Origin: CALOAD01 sp942491415
GTDB lineage: Bacteria; Cyanobacteriota; Vampirovibrionia; Gastranaerophilales; CALOAD01
Length of the DNA: 64,000 bases
Reading direction: 5' to 3'
Assembly: GCA_942491415.1 (NCBI GenBank)
Contig: CALOAD010000008.1
Location: 62,001-126,000 of the forward strand
The notes beneath the pieces were generated by a model. The model had not been told where the DNA came from and searched no databases. It was given only the letters and a program-made list of their open reading frames with translations. Made by a program: the position numbers and the translations under genes. Each line of letters starts with the position of its first letter. Position 1 is the stretch's first letter. Shown here one piece after another: positions 54,114-63,791 of this stretch.

Positions 54114-54827
54114 TTAAAATAATTCAAATACCTTTGCATAAATAGCTAGTGAAGCCAATATAAGAATCACGCCGCTAAATTTTACAAAATGTCCTGAAAC
54201 TGTATTTACTTTCAATACTTTTTTAAATACTGAGGTAAATAATCCTGCTATTACCAGTATTAGACCTTGTCCCAGTGAAAATAAGAACAATAATAATGCA
54301 CCTGTTAAAATATTAGCTTTCAATGATGCATAAGCCATAATACCTGCTAAAATAGGGGTTGAACAAGGAGTTGTAGCAAACGCAAAGGCAGCACCTATAA
54401 GCATAGGATATAAAATCATGCTGCTTTGTGTGTTTTTAGGCATCTGTTTTATAAATACAGGCATAGGAATGTTTATAATTTCCATCAGGTTCAGTCCCAT
54501 AACAAGGATAAATGACGCCATTATAAGGGTCCAAACAGGTCCTGAGTGAGAACCGAAAACTTTACCTGTTAAGGCACTTGCAACGCCTAAAAGCGTTAAG
54601 ACTAATGATAAACCAACTATAAAGAAGAAAATTTGCAAAACAGTTCTTCTATCTTTATTATCAGAATAACCACCGACATAACCTACCACAATAGGTAAAA
54701 GACCTATAGAGCAAGGTGATACAGATGTTACCACGCCACCTAAAAAGGCAAACGCAAAAATCATCCAGGAAAGATTACTTAAACTAACTTGTTGTGAAAA
54801 AATTTGTGAAACAATACTACTATCCAT
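54114..54827 (-). CDS. ccdA: CcdA/DsbD-like thiol-disulfide membrane transporter
   Basis: 237 residues, six TMs, with the two redox cysteines in VSPCSIGLLP and TTPCSTPIL. CcdA proteins carry reducing power across the membrane for cytochrome c maturation or envelope disulfide control. The adjacent upstream gene encodes a membrane-anchored thioredoxin overlapping by 8 bases, so the two form a redox relay. No cytochrome genes appear in the window. Confidence 0.9.
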   Translation of the reverse strand: MDSSIVSQIFSQQVSLSNLSWMIFAFAFLGGVVTSVSPCSIGLLPIVVGYVGGYSDNKDRRTVLQIFFFIVGLSLVLTLLGVASALTGKVFGSHSGPVWTLIMASFILVMGLNLMEIINIPMPVFIKQMPKNTQSSMILYPMLIGAAFAFATTPCSTPILAGIMAYASLKANILTGALLLFLFSLGQGLILVIAGLFTSVFKKVLKVNTVSGHFVKFSGVILILASLAIYAKVFELF

Positions 54828-55215
54828 TGATTAAATCATCCAATTCTTTTTCTAACCTTTTTTGCTGAGGGCAGCCTTCTATTTTTCTGACAACCCTACC
54901 GTTTTTGTCTACAAATACAAGCGTAGGAACGACATTTACACCATATTTTTTAACGTGAGTTTGCGCACTTGACGAATTTACATTAATTTTGTGAAAGTCG
55001 ATCTTATTTTTATATTTAGGTAATACGACTCTCATTAATTTATCAAGTTCCTTACATTCCATGCACAGTGGTGATGTGAATTTCATAACGGTTGGCTGAC
55101 CTGTTGCCGCTATTGAAATGGCTCCGTTGTTAGCTGGTTGCTTAAACATTGTGTACGCTACGATTGGGAGCGCAAAAATAGCTAAAATAAGTAAAAAATT
55201 TAATTTGTTTTTCAT
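54820..55215 (-). CDS. Membrane-anchored thioredoxin-like protein
   Basis: 131 residues from ATG 55215, with GGAGGA upstream; the longer ORF start lacks an RBS. N-terminal signal/anchor (LNFLLILAIFALPIVAYTM), then the redox motif in SPLCMECKEL (CxxC) and VVPTLVFVDKNG with the cis-proline. Probably faces the periplasm and exchanges electrons with the CcdA-like protein encoded by the overlapping next gene. Confidence 0.85.
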   Translation of the reverse strand: MKNKLNFLLILAIFALPIVAYTMFKQPANNGAISIAATGQPTVMKFTSPLCMECKELDKLMRVVLPKYKNKIDFHKINVNSSSAQTHVKKYGVNVVPTLVFVDKNGRVVRKIEGCPQQKRLEKELDDLING

Positions 55216-55353
55216 TTTTCGAATAGTCCTCCGATAATTAATATCTAATTTAAAAGATAAAAAGTAATAAGTAAATATTTTATGTATTTTAATGTTTATA
55301 AATTTATTTTGTATTAACCTATTGATTATAATTGTTATTTGCAAGGGATATTT

Positions 55354-56031
55354 ATGCTTTTAAAAACTTTAATTGAATTACTTTTTAATGATCCCATACA
55401 GTTCTTAGTCGCAATTTTGTTCTTACTTGTTCCGCTTTTAATTAGTATAACATTTCATGAATGGGCTCATGGCTATGTAGCGTATAAATTTGGCGATCCG
55501 ACCCCTAAATTACAAGGAAGGTTGAGTCTTAACCCTTTTGTGCATCTGGATCCTTTAGGCACAGCTTTATTATTCATCGTTGGGATTGGTTGGGCAAAAC
55601 CTGTTATGATAAATCCTCTAAATATCAACGGCAGAGCAAAACAAATGCTCGTAGCGCTTGCAGGACCTGCAAGTAATATACTTTTAGCTGTTATTTTCGG
55701 CTTCATTCTTGTATTTATAAGCAATAGAATTGTAAATCCTGATATCTTTATACAACTTATAATAACTCTTTTTTTCTTAGTTGTAAGAATCAATATAGCA
55801 TTAGCTCTTTTTAATATGGTACCAATCCCACCGCTTGATGGGTCAAGGGTCTTTGCTTATTTTTTGCCTGAAAAACTTGAGAATATATACATAAAACTTG
55901 AGCCTTACGGATTTTTTATCCTAATGCTACTTTTATTCACTGTTGGTTTTAAATCTATATTTCAAGCGGCTGAATTTCTTCAAATCTACTTATTAAAATT
56001 TATCCAGCAGGTTTATCAGTTTGTGTATTAG
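55354..56031 (+). CDS. Site-2 protease-like M50 metallopeptidase
   Basis: 225 residues, several TMs. Zinc motif HEWAHGYVAYKFGDPTP, membrane motif NMVPIPPLDGSRV with the third ligand Asp, and the FALAGPASNI-type segment ALAGPASNILLA. Short form without PDZ domain. ATG 55354 has AAGGGA upstream; a TTG five codons earlier is less likely. Its 3' end overlaps the convergent cdaA gene by 32 bases. Confidence 0.9.
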   Translation: MLLKTLIELLFNDPIQFLVAILFLLVPLLISITFHEWAHGYVAYKFGDPTPKLQGRLSLNPFVHLDPLGTALLFIVGIGWAKPVMINPLNINGRAKQMLVALAGPASNILLAVIFGFILVFISNRIVNPDIFIQLIITLFFLVVRINIALALFNMVPIPPLDGSRVFAYFLPEKLENIYIKLEPYGFFILMLLLFTVGFKSIFQAAEFLQIYLLKFIQQVYQFVY

Positions 56032-56959
56032 ATGTTTGATTTTTTTGTTGTTTATTTAATAAATTAGGGAATTTTTTAATATCTTTTGAGAACCAGTTGT
56101 TCAAGTTAAATCTTAGTATACTTGCTTTTTTAGAAGTTACGGGAGAATGTCCCAGTATATTTTCTAATTTAGCTCTAAACTCTTCAATTGTTTCGCATTT
56201 TTGGAGTAAACCTTCTTGAGCGATAGAAACATCTCCACTTTCTTCAGATACAACAATACAAGCTGCATCGGAAACTTCAGTCATCCCTATGGCTGCTCTG
56301 TGTCTAGTTCCGTATTTCCAGCTTAGTTTCGGGTCTTCCGTTAATGGCAATAAAACACCTGCCGAAATTACTTTATCACCCGTAATTACTGTTGCACCAT
56401 CGTGCAAAGCGGTATTAGGGTGGAAAATAGTTAATAAAAGTTCTGTGCTTATAATTCCATTGATTTTTGTACCGACTTCGAAATAATCTGCACTACCGGG
56501 AGTATTTTGAATTACCATTAAAGCCCCTGTTTTGGACTTACTGAGGTACTTAACAGCTTCGGTAAGTTCTTCTGAAATATCGGTTTTTTCAACTTGACTA
56601 TCAGTAGTGAAAAAGCTTTTATTAAAAAACCCTGTTTGTCCTAAGTATCCTAAAAATCTTCTTAATTCAGGCTGGAAGACAACAACCAGACCTAATAAGA
56701 CTAAAGTTATTATAGATTCGATAAATCGACCTAGAATTTGTAATTTAGCTAAGATTAAAAGTTTACTGAATAATAAAGTTGCTAAAAGTATTACTATACC
56801 TTTTACAAAGCGTTCTGATTGAGTGCCTTTGACGTATTTTATATAAAAAGTAGAAACAAATACGATAATAATCCCGACTTCAAAAAGATTGGTCAAGTTT
56901 AACGAGACAAAAATCTCGTCTAGCGGAATATTTACGATTTGATTAAAAACATCTAACAC
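56000..56959 (-). CDS. cdaA: Diadenylate cyclase CdaA
   Basis: Makes cyclic di-AMP from two ATP. Three N-terminal TMs (about residues 25-95), then the DAC domain with DGA (187-189) and RHR (219-221). GTG start with AAAGAGG 8 bases upstream. The polar C-terminal tail (about 290-319) is longer than in B. subtilis CdaA. No cdaR/glmM cluster is seen; it precedes the M50 gene convergently and follows lysA by 14 bases. c-di-AMP typically controls potassium and osmotic balance. Confidence 0.94.
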   Translation of the reverse strand: MLDVFNQIVNIPLDEIFVSLNLTNLFEVGIIIVFVSTFYIKYVKGTQSERFVKGIVILLATLLFSKLLILAKLQILGRFIESIITLVLLGLVVVFQPELRRFLGYLGQTGFFNKSFFTTDSQVEKTDISEELTEAVKYLSKSKTGALMVIQNTPGSADYFEVGTKINGIISTELLLTIFHPNTALHDGATVITGDKVISAGVLLPLTEDPKLSWKYGTRHRAAIGMTEVSDAACIVVSEESGDVSIAQEGLLQKCETIEEFRAKLENILGHSPVTSKKASILRFNLNNWFSKDIKKFPNLLNKQQKNQTSNTQTDKPAG

Positions 56960-56972
56960 GTAAAAGCCTCTT

Positions 56973-58307
56973 TTATACTTTATTCATCATTCTTTCGGGG
57001 ATTTGATCTTGAGCAATAAGATCTTCGTAGTCCTCTCTTTTTATTATAACATCCGATTGTCCATCTTTAACCAATATAGCAGCAGGTCTTTGGACTCGAT
57101 TGTAATTGCTGGACATAGAATAGCCATATGCTCCTGTATTAAAGATACAAATTATATCACCGGATTCTGTAACAGGAATATTTATATCTTTGATAAGAAT
57201 ATCTCCTGATTCACAGAATCTACCTGCGATTGTAACGGTTTCTTTATTTTCATAGTTCATCTTATTTGCAACAACAGCATCGTAAATAGCTTGGTACATT
57301 GAAGGTCTTGGATTATCAGCCATTCCACCGTCTACAGCAATATATTTTCTTCCATTTGGAACTTGCTTTGAGCTTCCTACTGTATAAATAGAAACACCTG
57401 AGGTTCCTACAATGCTTCTACCAGGCTCTAGATACAATTTAGGCTGTTGCAAATTATATTTAGAAATATTATCTAATAAAGAGCTTATAATTGCATCAGC
57501 TATTTCGTTGATTGATGGAGGATTGTCTTCTTTTGTATAGGTAATGCCTAATCCACCGCCAATATTTAGTTCACTTAGTTCTATTGAGTGTTTTTCTTTT
57601 ATTTTAAAGAATTGTTCGGCAATTACATCTATAGCGTCTTTATATACTTGAATTTCAAAGATTTGAGACCCTAAATGAGCGTGCAATCCAACAAGTTCAA
57701 GACTTGTGTACTCTTCTTTTATACGTTCAATAGCTTCGTCAAGTTGAGTTAAATCAAAACCGAATTTACTATCCAAATGACCTGTTTGAATGTATTCGTG
57801 AGTGTGACATTCTATGCCGGGAGCAATTCTAAGCAAAACTTTGACTTTTTTAGCTTTTGATTTTGCTATATTATCCAAAAGTGCCAACTCAAGGAAATTA
57901 TCGACTGAAAATCTTCCTACACCTGTTTCAAAAGCAAGTTCAATTTCTTCAATAGATTTATTATTGCCGTTAAATAATACTTTTTTCATATTTACATCGG
58001 ATTTATAAACGGTATAAATTTCGCCACCTGAGACGACATCAAAGCCAAAACCTTCTTCGTCCAAAATTCTTGCTATTGTTTTTGTCATAAAAGCTTTAGA
58101 TGCAAAAAGCATTTGAGTATTAGAATAGTTAGAAAAAGCTTTAGTATATTCTTTACAAATGCCTCTTATTGTGTCTTCATCGTATACATAAAGAGGAGTT
58201 CCGTGTTTCTCGGCAAGGTCAATCAAATCACAGTCGCCTATTTCAAGGTGATCTTTTTCGTTTGTTTTGGTTGTAATAGGCATTATTCCTTGATTTATGG
58301 TGTTCAT
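56973..58307 (-). CDS. lysA: Diaminopimelate decarboxylase
   Basis: PLP enzyme forming L-lysine from meso-DAP. Pyridoxal Lys in FASKAFMTK, HLGSQI, GGGLGITY, EPGRSIVG and the C-terminal FCESGDIL and NTGAYGYSMSSNYN. 444 residues. RBS AAGGAGC. Co-oriented with cdaA (14-base gap) and mqnC (13-base gap), suggesting an operon mqnC-lysA-cdaA. Confidence 0.96.
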   Translation of the reverse strand: MNTINQGIMPITTKTNEKDHLEIGDCDLIDLAEKHGTPLYVYDEDTIRGICKEYTKAFSNYSNTQMLFASKAFMTKTIARILDEEGFGFDVVSGGEIYTVYKSDVNMKKVLFNGNNKSIEEIELAFETGVGRFSVDNFLELALLDNIAKSKAKKVKVLLRIAPGIECHTHEYIQTGHLDSKFGFDLTQLDEAIERIKEEYTSLELVGLHAHLGSQIFEIQVYKDAIDVIAEQFFKIKEKHSIELSELNIGGGLGITYTKEDNPPSINEIADAIISSLLDNISKYNLQQPKLYLEPGRSIVGTSGVSIYTVGSSKQVPNGRKYIAVDGGMADNPRPSMYQAIYDAVVANKMNYENKETVTIAGRFCESGDILIKDINIPVTESGDIICIFNTGAYGYSMSSNYNRVQRPAAILVKDGQSDVIIKREDYEDLIAQDQIPERMMNKV

Positions 58308-58320
58308 TTGAAGCTCCTTA

Positions 58321-59364
58321 TTAAAATTTTTTTAAAATATTATACTGCGTATCTCTTTGTGCAGCAATAAACCCAGCATTATTAATTATTTCGATAATTT
58401 CTTTTGCGTTAGTTTTGTTTTCTATTCCGGCAGATTTTACTACATTTTCTTCCATCATTGTACCACCAAAATCATTAGCACCAAAGCTTAAACTTAGTTG
58501 TGCCACGTTTAAGCCTTGAGTTACCCAAGATGCTTGAATATTTGAAATATTGTCAAGGAAAATTCTTGATATAGCAAGTGTTTTTAGATAATCAAAAGCC
58601 GTAGCTTTTAGATTTATTTGCGTTGAGATTTCAGTGTTTAATGGTTGAAAAGTCCAGGGGATAAAGGCTGTAAAACCTTTTGTTTTATCTTGCAATTTTC
58701 TTATTTTTTCCAAATGATTTAAGATATCATCAATTGATTCTCCAAATCCAAAAACCATTGTAGCAGTGGTTTTTAATCCTAAAGAGTGAGCTGTTTCCAT
58801 TACAGATAACCATTTTTTTGAATTAATTTTATTTGGGCTTATCTTGGATCGAACATTATCGGACAAAATCTCTGCCCCTCCCCCGGGGATTGAAGATAAA
58901 CCTGCATTGATGAGTTTTTTTAATATTTGATCCTCTGAAATATTATTTTGCTCGGCGATAAAAGCAATTTCAGGAGGGGAAAAAGCGTGTATATCTAAAG
59001 AAGGAAAATCGTTTTTAATGTTAGATATTAGATTTAGATAGTAATCGAAGCTGAGATCTTTGTTTAATCCGCCTTGTAATAGTATTTGCGTTCCATTTTG
59101 AGCTGTTAATTCATCAATTTTTTCTTTTATTTGATGATAATTTAAAACATAAGCTTCTTTTTCGTTTTTATCTTTATAAAATGCGCAAAATTTGCATTTG
59201 CAAGAGCAAATGTTTGTATAATTTATATTTCGGTCGACTACAAAAGTTACGGGTTCATTTTTAGGGTGAAGTTTCTTTTTTGTTTCATTAGCTAAAAACC
59301 CCAACTCAGGTAAGCTTTTTGTTGAAAAATATTCTTTTGCGGTTATTTTTGAAATTCGATCCAT
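58321..59364 (-). CDS. mqnC: Cyclic dehypoxanthinyl futalosine synthase MqnC
   Basis: Radical SAM enzyme of the futalosine route to menaquinone. CSCKCKFCAFYK holds the cluster cysteines; QNGTQILLQGGLNKDLSFDYY, SSIPGGGAEIL and FGFGESIDD are typical. 347 residues. No other mqn genes are nearby, so the pathway is assumed from this gene. It shares a ~110-base divergent gap with the 59477 radical SAM gene. Confidence 0.9.
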   Translation of the reverse strand: MDRISKITAKEYFSTKSLPELGFLANETKKKLHPKNEPVTFVVDRNINYTNICSCKCKFCAFYKDKNEKEAYVLNYHQIKEKIDELTAQNGTQILLQGGLNKDLSFDYYLNLISNIKNDFPSLDIHAFSPPEIAFIAEQNNISEDQILKKLINAGLSSIPGGGAEILSDNVRSKISPNKINSKKWLSVMETAHSLGLKTTATMVFGFGESIDDILNHLEKIRKLQDKTKGFTAFIPWTFQPLNTEISTQINLKATAFDYLKTLAISRIFLDNISNIQASWVTQGLNVAQLSLSFGANDFGGTMMEENVVKSAGIENKTNAKEIIEIINNAGFIAAQRDTQYNILKKF

Positions 59365-59476
59365 TGATAAATTTAATTTTCCCTTATTTTATACATAATT
59401 CTATTGTAATAAAAAAAAGGAAAAAACTCGATAAAGATTTTGCACGTACAAGCTTTTTAGTGCTATATTTGATTTT

Positions 59477-61087
59477 ATGGATAATGCAAAAGAAAAGTTT
59501 TTATATTCTCCTGCTCAGAAGTTTAAAGATGCAATGCCTGTTTGGTTTTGTTTTCCTTATGATTATTTAATAGGAATGTCCTCTTTAGGTTTTACGGAGC
59601 TTTTTAGGATACTTGACCAAAATCCGAAAGTGAATCCTGAAAGGATTTTTACTGATACTAAAAAAACTAAATTTAACTCGTCTAAAGTTGAGTTATGCGG
59701 TTTTTCTTTTAGTTTTGAGCTGGATTTTTTAAATGTTTTTAAGATTTTAGAAAACCGAAATATTCCCTTAAGGGCAGAAGATAGGGATGATACACACCCT
59801 CTTGTTTTTGCCGGAGGTCCTGCTGTGAGTGTTAATCCTGAGCCTTATGCAGAGTTTTTTGATTTTTTTAATATCGGAGATGGGGAAGAGATTTTTAATG
59901 AAATCAATAGTGTTTTGTATGAAAATAAAGATCTTTCAAGGAAAGAAAGACTTCTAAAACTCTCTGAAATAGAAGGTATTTATGTTCCCTCACTTTTTGA
60001 ATTTTCTTATACTGATAATGGTGAAATATCTGCTATAAAAGCATTAGGTACTAAAAAAAATATAAAAAAAAGATCTGTAAAAAAAATCAGTCTGAGCACT
60101 TCAATTATCACACCTGATAATGTTTTTGCAGGTGCGCATTTAGTGGAACTGTCAAGAGGTTGTCCTCAAAAATGCGGATTTTGCTTGGCGAGTTATTCTA
60201 GTTTGCCCTGTCGATATCCTTCAATAGAATCGATTAAAAACTCCATTAACATTGCACTTGAACATTCATCCAAAGTAGGTTTATTGGGGGCTTTAATAGC
60301 TTCACATCCTCAATTTGATGAGATTTGTGACTATTTATCACAATTAAGGGATGAAAAAGAGTTTGAAGTATCGGTAAGTTCTCTTCGTGCTGATAAAATA
60401 GAGCCTAAAGTTGTTCAAATGCTTGTGAAATGTGGGCAAAAAACTTCTACTATCGCTGTTGAGGCAGGGAGCGAAAGGCTTAGAAAGCTTATAAATAAAG
60501 ACCTTAGTAACGAACAAATTTTTAGAAGTGTTAAAACTGCTGGTGAAAATGGGCTTTCCGGCATGAAAATATACGGAATGATTGGACTTCCCTCTGAAAC
60601 TGATGAGGACATTCAAAGTTTAATCGATTTAATGAAAAATTTAAAAACAATTGATAAAAAATTCTCATTAACGCTTAGTATCAGTTCGTTTGTCCCTAAG
60701 GCGCAAACTCCCTTTCAGTGGATTGGACGAGAAGAGAGTAAAACATTAAATAAAAAAAATAATTATCTAAAAAAAGAATTGCATAAACTCGGTATAAAGT
60801 TTAAGCCTACAAGTGTTAAATGGGACTACATTCAGGCTGTTCTATCCAGAGGAGACAGACGTTTAGCTCCGATTTTGGAAAAAGTTTATAAATACGGAGG
60901 GTCTTTAGGCAGTTGGGGCAGGGCTTATAAAGAAGCAGTCAAATATGAAAAATATCAAATACCTTCATTTGATTGGTATGCCTTAAGAGACATTTCTTCA
61001 GGCTCAACTTTACCCTGGGAGTGTGTTTCTTTTCACTATGAAAAATCAGCTCTTTTAGTCGAAAAAGATAGGCTTTTAAATATTTAA
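59477..61087 (+). CDS. B12-binding-type radical SAM protein
   Basis: 536 residues. The N-terminal region resembles a cobalamin-binding-like Rossmann domain (GMSSLGFTELFRILDQ, GFSFSFELDF, LVFAGGPAVSVNPEPYAEFF), followed by the radical SAM core ELSRGCPQKCGFCLASY (CxxxCxxC), VEAGSERLRKLINK and GMIGLPSETDEDI. It resembles the TIGR03960-type proteins often fused or adjacent to DUF2344; that partner is not in the window. Substrate unknown. No RBS is visible. Confidence 0.82.
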   Translation: MDNAKEKFLYSPAQKFKDAMPVWFCFPYDYLIGMSSLGFTELFRILDQNPKVNPERIFTDTKKTKFNSSKVELCGFSFSFELDFLNVFKILENRNIPLRAEDRDDTHPLVFAGGPAVSVNPEPYAEFFDFFNIGDGEEIFNEINSVLYENKDLSRKERLLKLSEIEGIYVPSLFEFSYTDNGEISAIKALGTKKNIKKRSVKKISLSTSIITPDNVFAGAHLVELSRGCPQKCGFCLASYSSLPCRYPSIESIKNSINIALEHSSKVGLLGALIASHPQFDEICDYLSQLRDEKEFEVSVSSLRADKIEPKVVQMLVKCGQKTSTIAVEAGSERLRKLINKDLSNEQIFRSVKTAGENGLSGMKIYGMIGLPSETDEDIQSLIDLMKNLKTIDKKFSLTLSISSFVPKAQTPFQWIGREESKTLNKKNNYLKKELHKLGIKFKPTSVKWDYIQAVLSRGDRRLAPILEKVYKYGGSLGSWGRAYKEAVKYEKYQIPSFDWYALRDISSGSTLPWECVSFHYEKSALLVEKDRLLNI

Positions 61088-61100
61088 AGATTAAATTTAT

Positions 61101-61274
61101 TTATAATTCTTCGGGTAAATAAAATCTTTCTTTGCCTAAAATTTTTCGAGCTTCATCGTGCGTATAAGCCTTTAAAGAGCACCTTTGCTGGTATAAGGAA
61201 ACGATTGAAAATATATCCTCAGTGGAAAGTCTAATCAGTCGTCTTCCTTGAACATTTTCTATAACCTTTGCCAT
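61101..61274 (-). CDS. Small hypothetical protein (57 aa)
   Basis: ATG 61274 preceded by GGAGTTG. The product starts MAKVIENVQGRRLIRLSTED and ends ...ARKILGKERFYLPEEL, predicted helical and basic. The coding-like composition and RBS support a real gene. It could be a small nucleic-acid-binding or regulatory protein, but no family is recognised. Confidence 0.5.
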   Translation of the reverse strand: MAKVIENVQGRRLIRLSTEDIFSIVSLYQQRCSLKAYTHDEARKILGKERFYLPEEL

Positions 61275-61378
61275 TTATTCAACTCCAGACTACTAAAAAA
61301 GTTCTAACCTGTTCAATATGTTATTATATTATTAAAACAATCAAACATGCAACAAGTTTTTAATTGAGGGTGGTTGTA

Positions 61379-62482
61379 TTGCGCATTAGAACACTTTTTA
61401 AAGTAGTTTTATTTTTTTGTATTTTAGGAATTTGCAACAGTGTTTTTGCAGTTACCGGTATTAACGAATGTAGATATGAACATAAAAAAATTAAAAAAAT
61501 TTTCAATGGAAAACCTTCCGTTATTAATATATTCACCATTGATCCAAAATATAATGATATTTTAGTGAAACCTTCTTTTGGTGCTTATTATTTAAATAAA
61601 AAAAATAGTGTTTTAAAGATAGCCAAACAAGAAAAGGCAATTGCCGCTATTAATGCGTCTTATTTTAAGCCTGATACAGGAGCTCCACTGGGCGTTTCTA
61701 TTATCGATGGAGAGGTTTTGACAGGACCTTTGTTTAACCGAGTTGTTTTTGGAGTTTTTGATAATGGTGATTTTGCAATAGAAAAGCTTGATATAAGAGG
61801 TAGCGTAAGTTTCGGAGATAATTTAAATTTCTTTTTGCATAATATAAATCAGCCTGTTTTAAATAATCGAATGTTTAATGTTTTCACGGACAGGTGGGGA
61901 GATAAAACTCCAAAAACTTCTACCGAATTTGTGCATATCGCAGTTAAGGCAGGAAAAATTGACTTGATAAAACGAAGCAGCATAAAAATTCCTAAAGGTG
62001 GCTATGCAGTGGTGGGTCCTCATAAATTTGTTGCTAAGAATATTCATAAAAATGACGATGTCTCGTATTCATTGCAATTATTTCCCAATAAGTGGAGCTC
62101 CGCAAAATATGCAGTAAGTGGCGGACCCTATCTTGTAAAAGAAGGGAGAGTTTTTGTCGACAAGCAGAAATTTTCGAATGCTTTTTTAAAAGAAAAAGCT
62201 CCAAGAACAGCCATAGGCTATACAAAAGACAATGTACTTATTTTAGTTGTAGTTGATGGGCGAAGGAAAAATTATTCGGCAGGAGTCTCTCTTTTTGAGC
62301 TGGCACAAGTGATGAAAGATCTTGGTGCTTATAATGCAATGAATTTGGATGGGGGAAAGTCGTCACAGATGGTAGTGGACGGGAAAATTGTAAATAAGCC
62401 CAACACAAAAGGAGGTCTTGCTGTCACAAATGCCTTGCTGATAATACAAAAACCTTCTTTAAATACTGATAATGCTCTTTGA
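61379..62482 (+). CDS. Phosphodiester glycosidase (NAGPA/DUF2233) family protein
   Basis: 368 residues with a signal peptide (LFKVVLFFCILGICNSVFA). AAINASYFKPDTGAPLGVSI, GPLFNRVVFGVF, YAVSGGPYLVKEG, APRTAIGYTKDN, VDGRRKNYSAGVSLFELAQV and NLDGGKSSQMVV match the NAGPA domain, which cleaves sugar-phosphodiester bonds in envelope or wall polymers. TTG 61379 with GAGGGTGG upstream is preferred over TTG 61364. It overlaps the convergent neighbour by 24 bases. Confidence 0.88.
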   Translation: MRIRTLFKVVLFFCILGICNSVFAVTGINECRYEHKKIKKIFNGKPSVINIFTIDPKYNDILVKPSFGAYYLNKKNSVLKIAKQEKAIAAINASYFKPDTGAPLGVSIIDGEVLTGPLFNRVVFGVFDNGDFAIEKLDIRGSVSFGDNLNFFLHNINQPVLNNRMFNVFTDRWGDKTPKTSTEFVHIAVKAGKIDLIKRSSIKIPKGGYAVVGPHKFVAKNIHKNDDVSYSLQLFPNKWSSAKYAVSGGPYLVKEGRVFVDKQKFSNAFLKEKAPRTAIGYTKDNVLILVVVDGRRKNYSAGVSLFELAQVMKDLGAYNAMNLDGGKSSQMVVDGKIVNKPNTKGGLAVTNALLIIQKPSLNTDNAL

Positions 62483-63568
62483 TGAATATTTTTTTCTTTT
62501 AACTAAATCTACAAAAGCTTCTAATCTCGTTATATATCCGGCTTTTCCCATTTGCTCGTCTAACACAAGTGATAAAACAGGTATATCTTTTTCATTTCTT
62601 ACGTTAGGAAGAATATTTTGTGAGATTATTTCCGGCATGCAAGTAAACGGCAAAAGATGCACGACACCATCTGATTCGAATTCACCGGCATGTGCCGTAT
62701 CACCGATCGACTCTATTGCATCTCCTCCTATATCACGTTTTAGAAAGTCTTTAGCAAATCGAGAAGCTCTTTCTCCGTGAGTTTCATTTCTTCTTGCAAA
62801 AGAAGGGATAAAAAAGGCGTTAGTCCAATCTGATAGGTTAATTTTACGATTTACCTGAACCCCCATTTGACCCAATTCTTTTTCGATTTCTAAATTTGAA
62901 AAATAATCTAAAACTACATAAATTTCTCCGGTTAAGTCAATATTAACAATTCTTTTAGTTCTATCTATAGGTGTTTTTGAGATTAAATTCATTCCAAAGT
63001 TAAAAGCTTCGTTTATTTCATTTATTTTCAATGCATTTTCTACGTCTTTTAACGCTTTTTTATAGGCTTTTTCAGCAGTCCCGATTTCTACTTCTCGAGC
63101 TCTATAATAAGATAATTGTCGCTCTAATTTATCCAAAAGGTCTATTTTCATCATCATTATAGTTAAAGAATAAACGAGATCAACGGGGTTAAAATTACCG
63201 CTGGCTCTGCTAAATCCTTTATATAACTCTCCTAATTTGCCTTTATATAGATCAAGATTAATAAATTCAACGTTCTCGTAACCTAACCCTTTGATAACTT
63301 CTCTTGCAGAAGAACTGTATTGTCCTAATCTGCAAATTCCAGGACAATCTATCATTAAAAGGGCTTCGGCTCCCATTTCTATTGCTTGAATGAAGTTCCC
63401 TAGCACAAGTTTATAAGGTAAGCACATAGCTTCGGGACTATATCGGGTTCCTATTGATAAGTTTTTTTTGCTATTGTATGGCGCAACAATGGGTTCTATT
63501 CCAAGGCTTCTCAAGCCGCTTGATAGAATAATATGTAAATTTCCCATGTGGGGAAATGACACCTTCAT
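62459..63568 (-). CDS. CoA-activase-associated (HgdB/DUF2229-like) protein
   Basis: 369 residues. FPHMGNLHIILSSGLRSLG, RYSPEAMCLPYKLVLGNFIQ, MIDCPGICRLGQYS, GDTAHAGEFESDGVVHLLPF and CMPEIISQNILP are typical of COG3580-type proteins, related to 2-hydroxyacyl-CoA dehydratase subunits, with Cys ligands for an Fe-S cluster. Partners (activase, DUF2229 subunit) usually sit alongside but are not seen. ATG 63568 has GGAG 6 bases upstream. Role unknown. Confidence 0.8.
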   Translation of the reverse strand: MKVSFPHMGNLHIILSSGLRSLGIEPIVAPYNSKKNLSIGTRYSPEAMCLPYKLVLGNFIQAIEMGAEALLMIDCPGICRLGQYSSSAREVIKGLGYENVEFINLDLYKGKLGELYKGFSRASGNFNPVDLVYSLTIMMMKIDLLDKLERQLSYYRAREVEIGTAEKAYKKALKDVENALKINEINEAFNFGMNLISKTPIDRTKRIVNIDLTGEIYVVLDYFSNLEIEKELGQMGVQVNRKINLSDWTNAFFIPSFARRNETHGERASRFAKDFLKRDIGGDAIESIGDTAHAGEFESDGVVHLLPFTCMPEIISQNILPNVRNEKDIPVLSLVLDEQMGKAGYITRLEAFVDLVKRKKYSSKSIISI

Positions 63569-63697
63569 AGCTTTCTCCACTAAAGTACCATAAGAAAATT
63601 ATGCTTACTGAATGTTGTGGAAAAATTAGCCACTCGGGCATTTATTACATATACCGATACAAAAAAGTAATTTTGCAAGTCGTTACGTGTAAGCAGA

Positions 63698-63751
63698 GAT
63701 CGACGTTTTCAGAAAATGCGACCGTGTCGGATTTTCTTGAAAACGTCGATC
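63698..63751. repeat. Large imperfect hairpin, 54 bp
   Basis: Arms of about 26 bases: GATCGACGTTTTC...GAAAACGTCGATC outside, and AGAAAATGCGAC/GTCGGATTTTCT inside, with one mismatch and one extra T. The inner part is a near copy of the palindrome at 37648-37676. It lies between DUF1292 and the CoA-activase-like gene and may be a terminator for the former. Confidence 0.75.
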
Positions 63752-63791
63752 ATTTGGTTGTAATCGTTAAAAAATGATGGTTTAAAGTTGC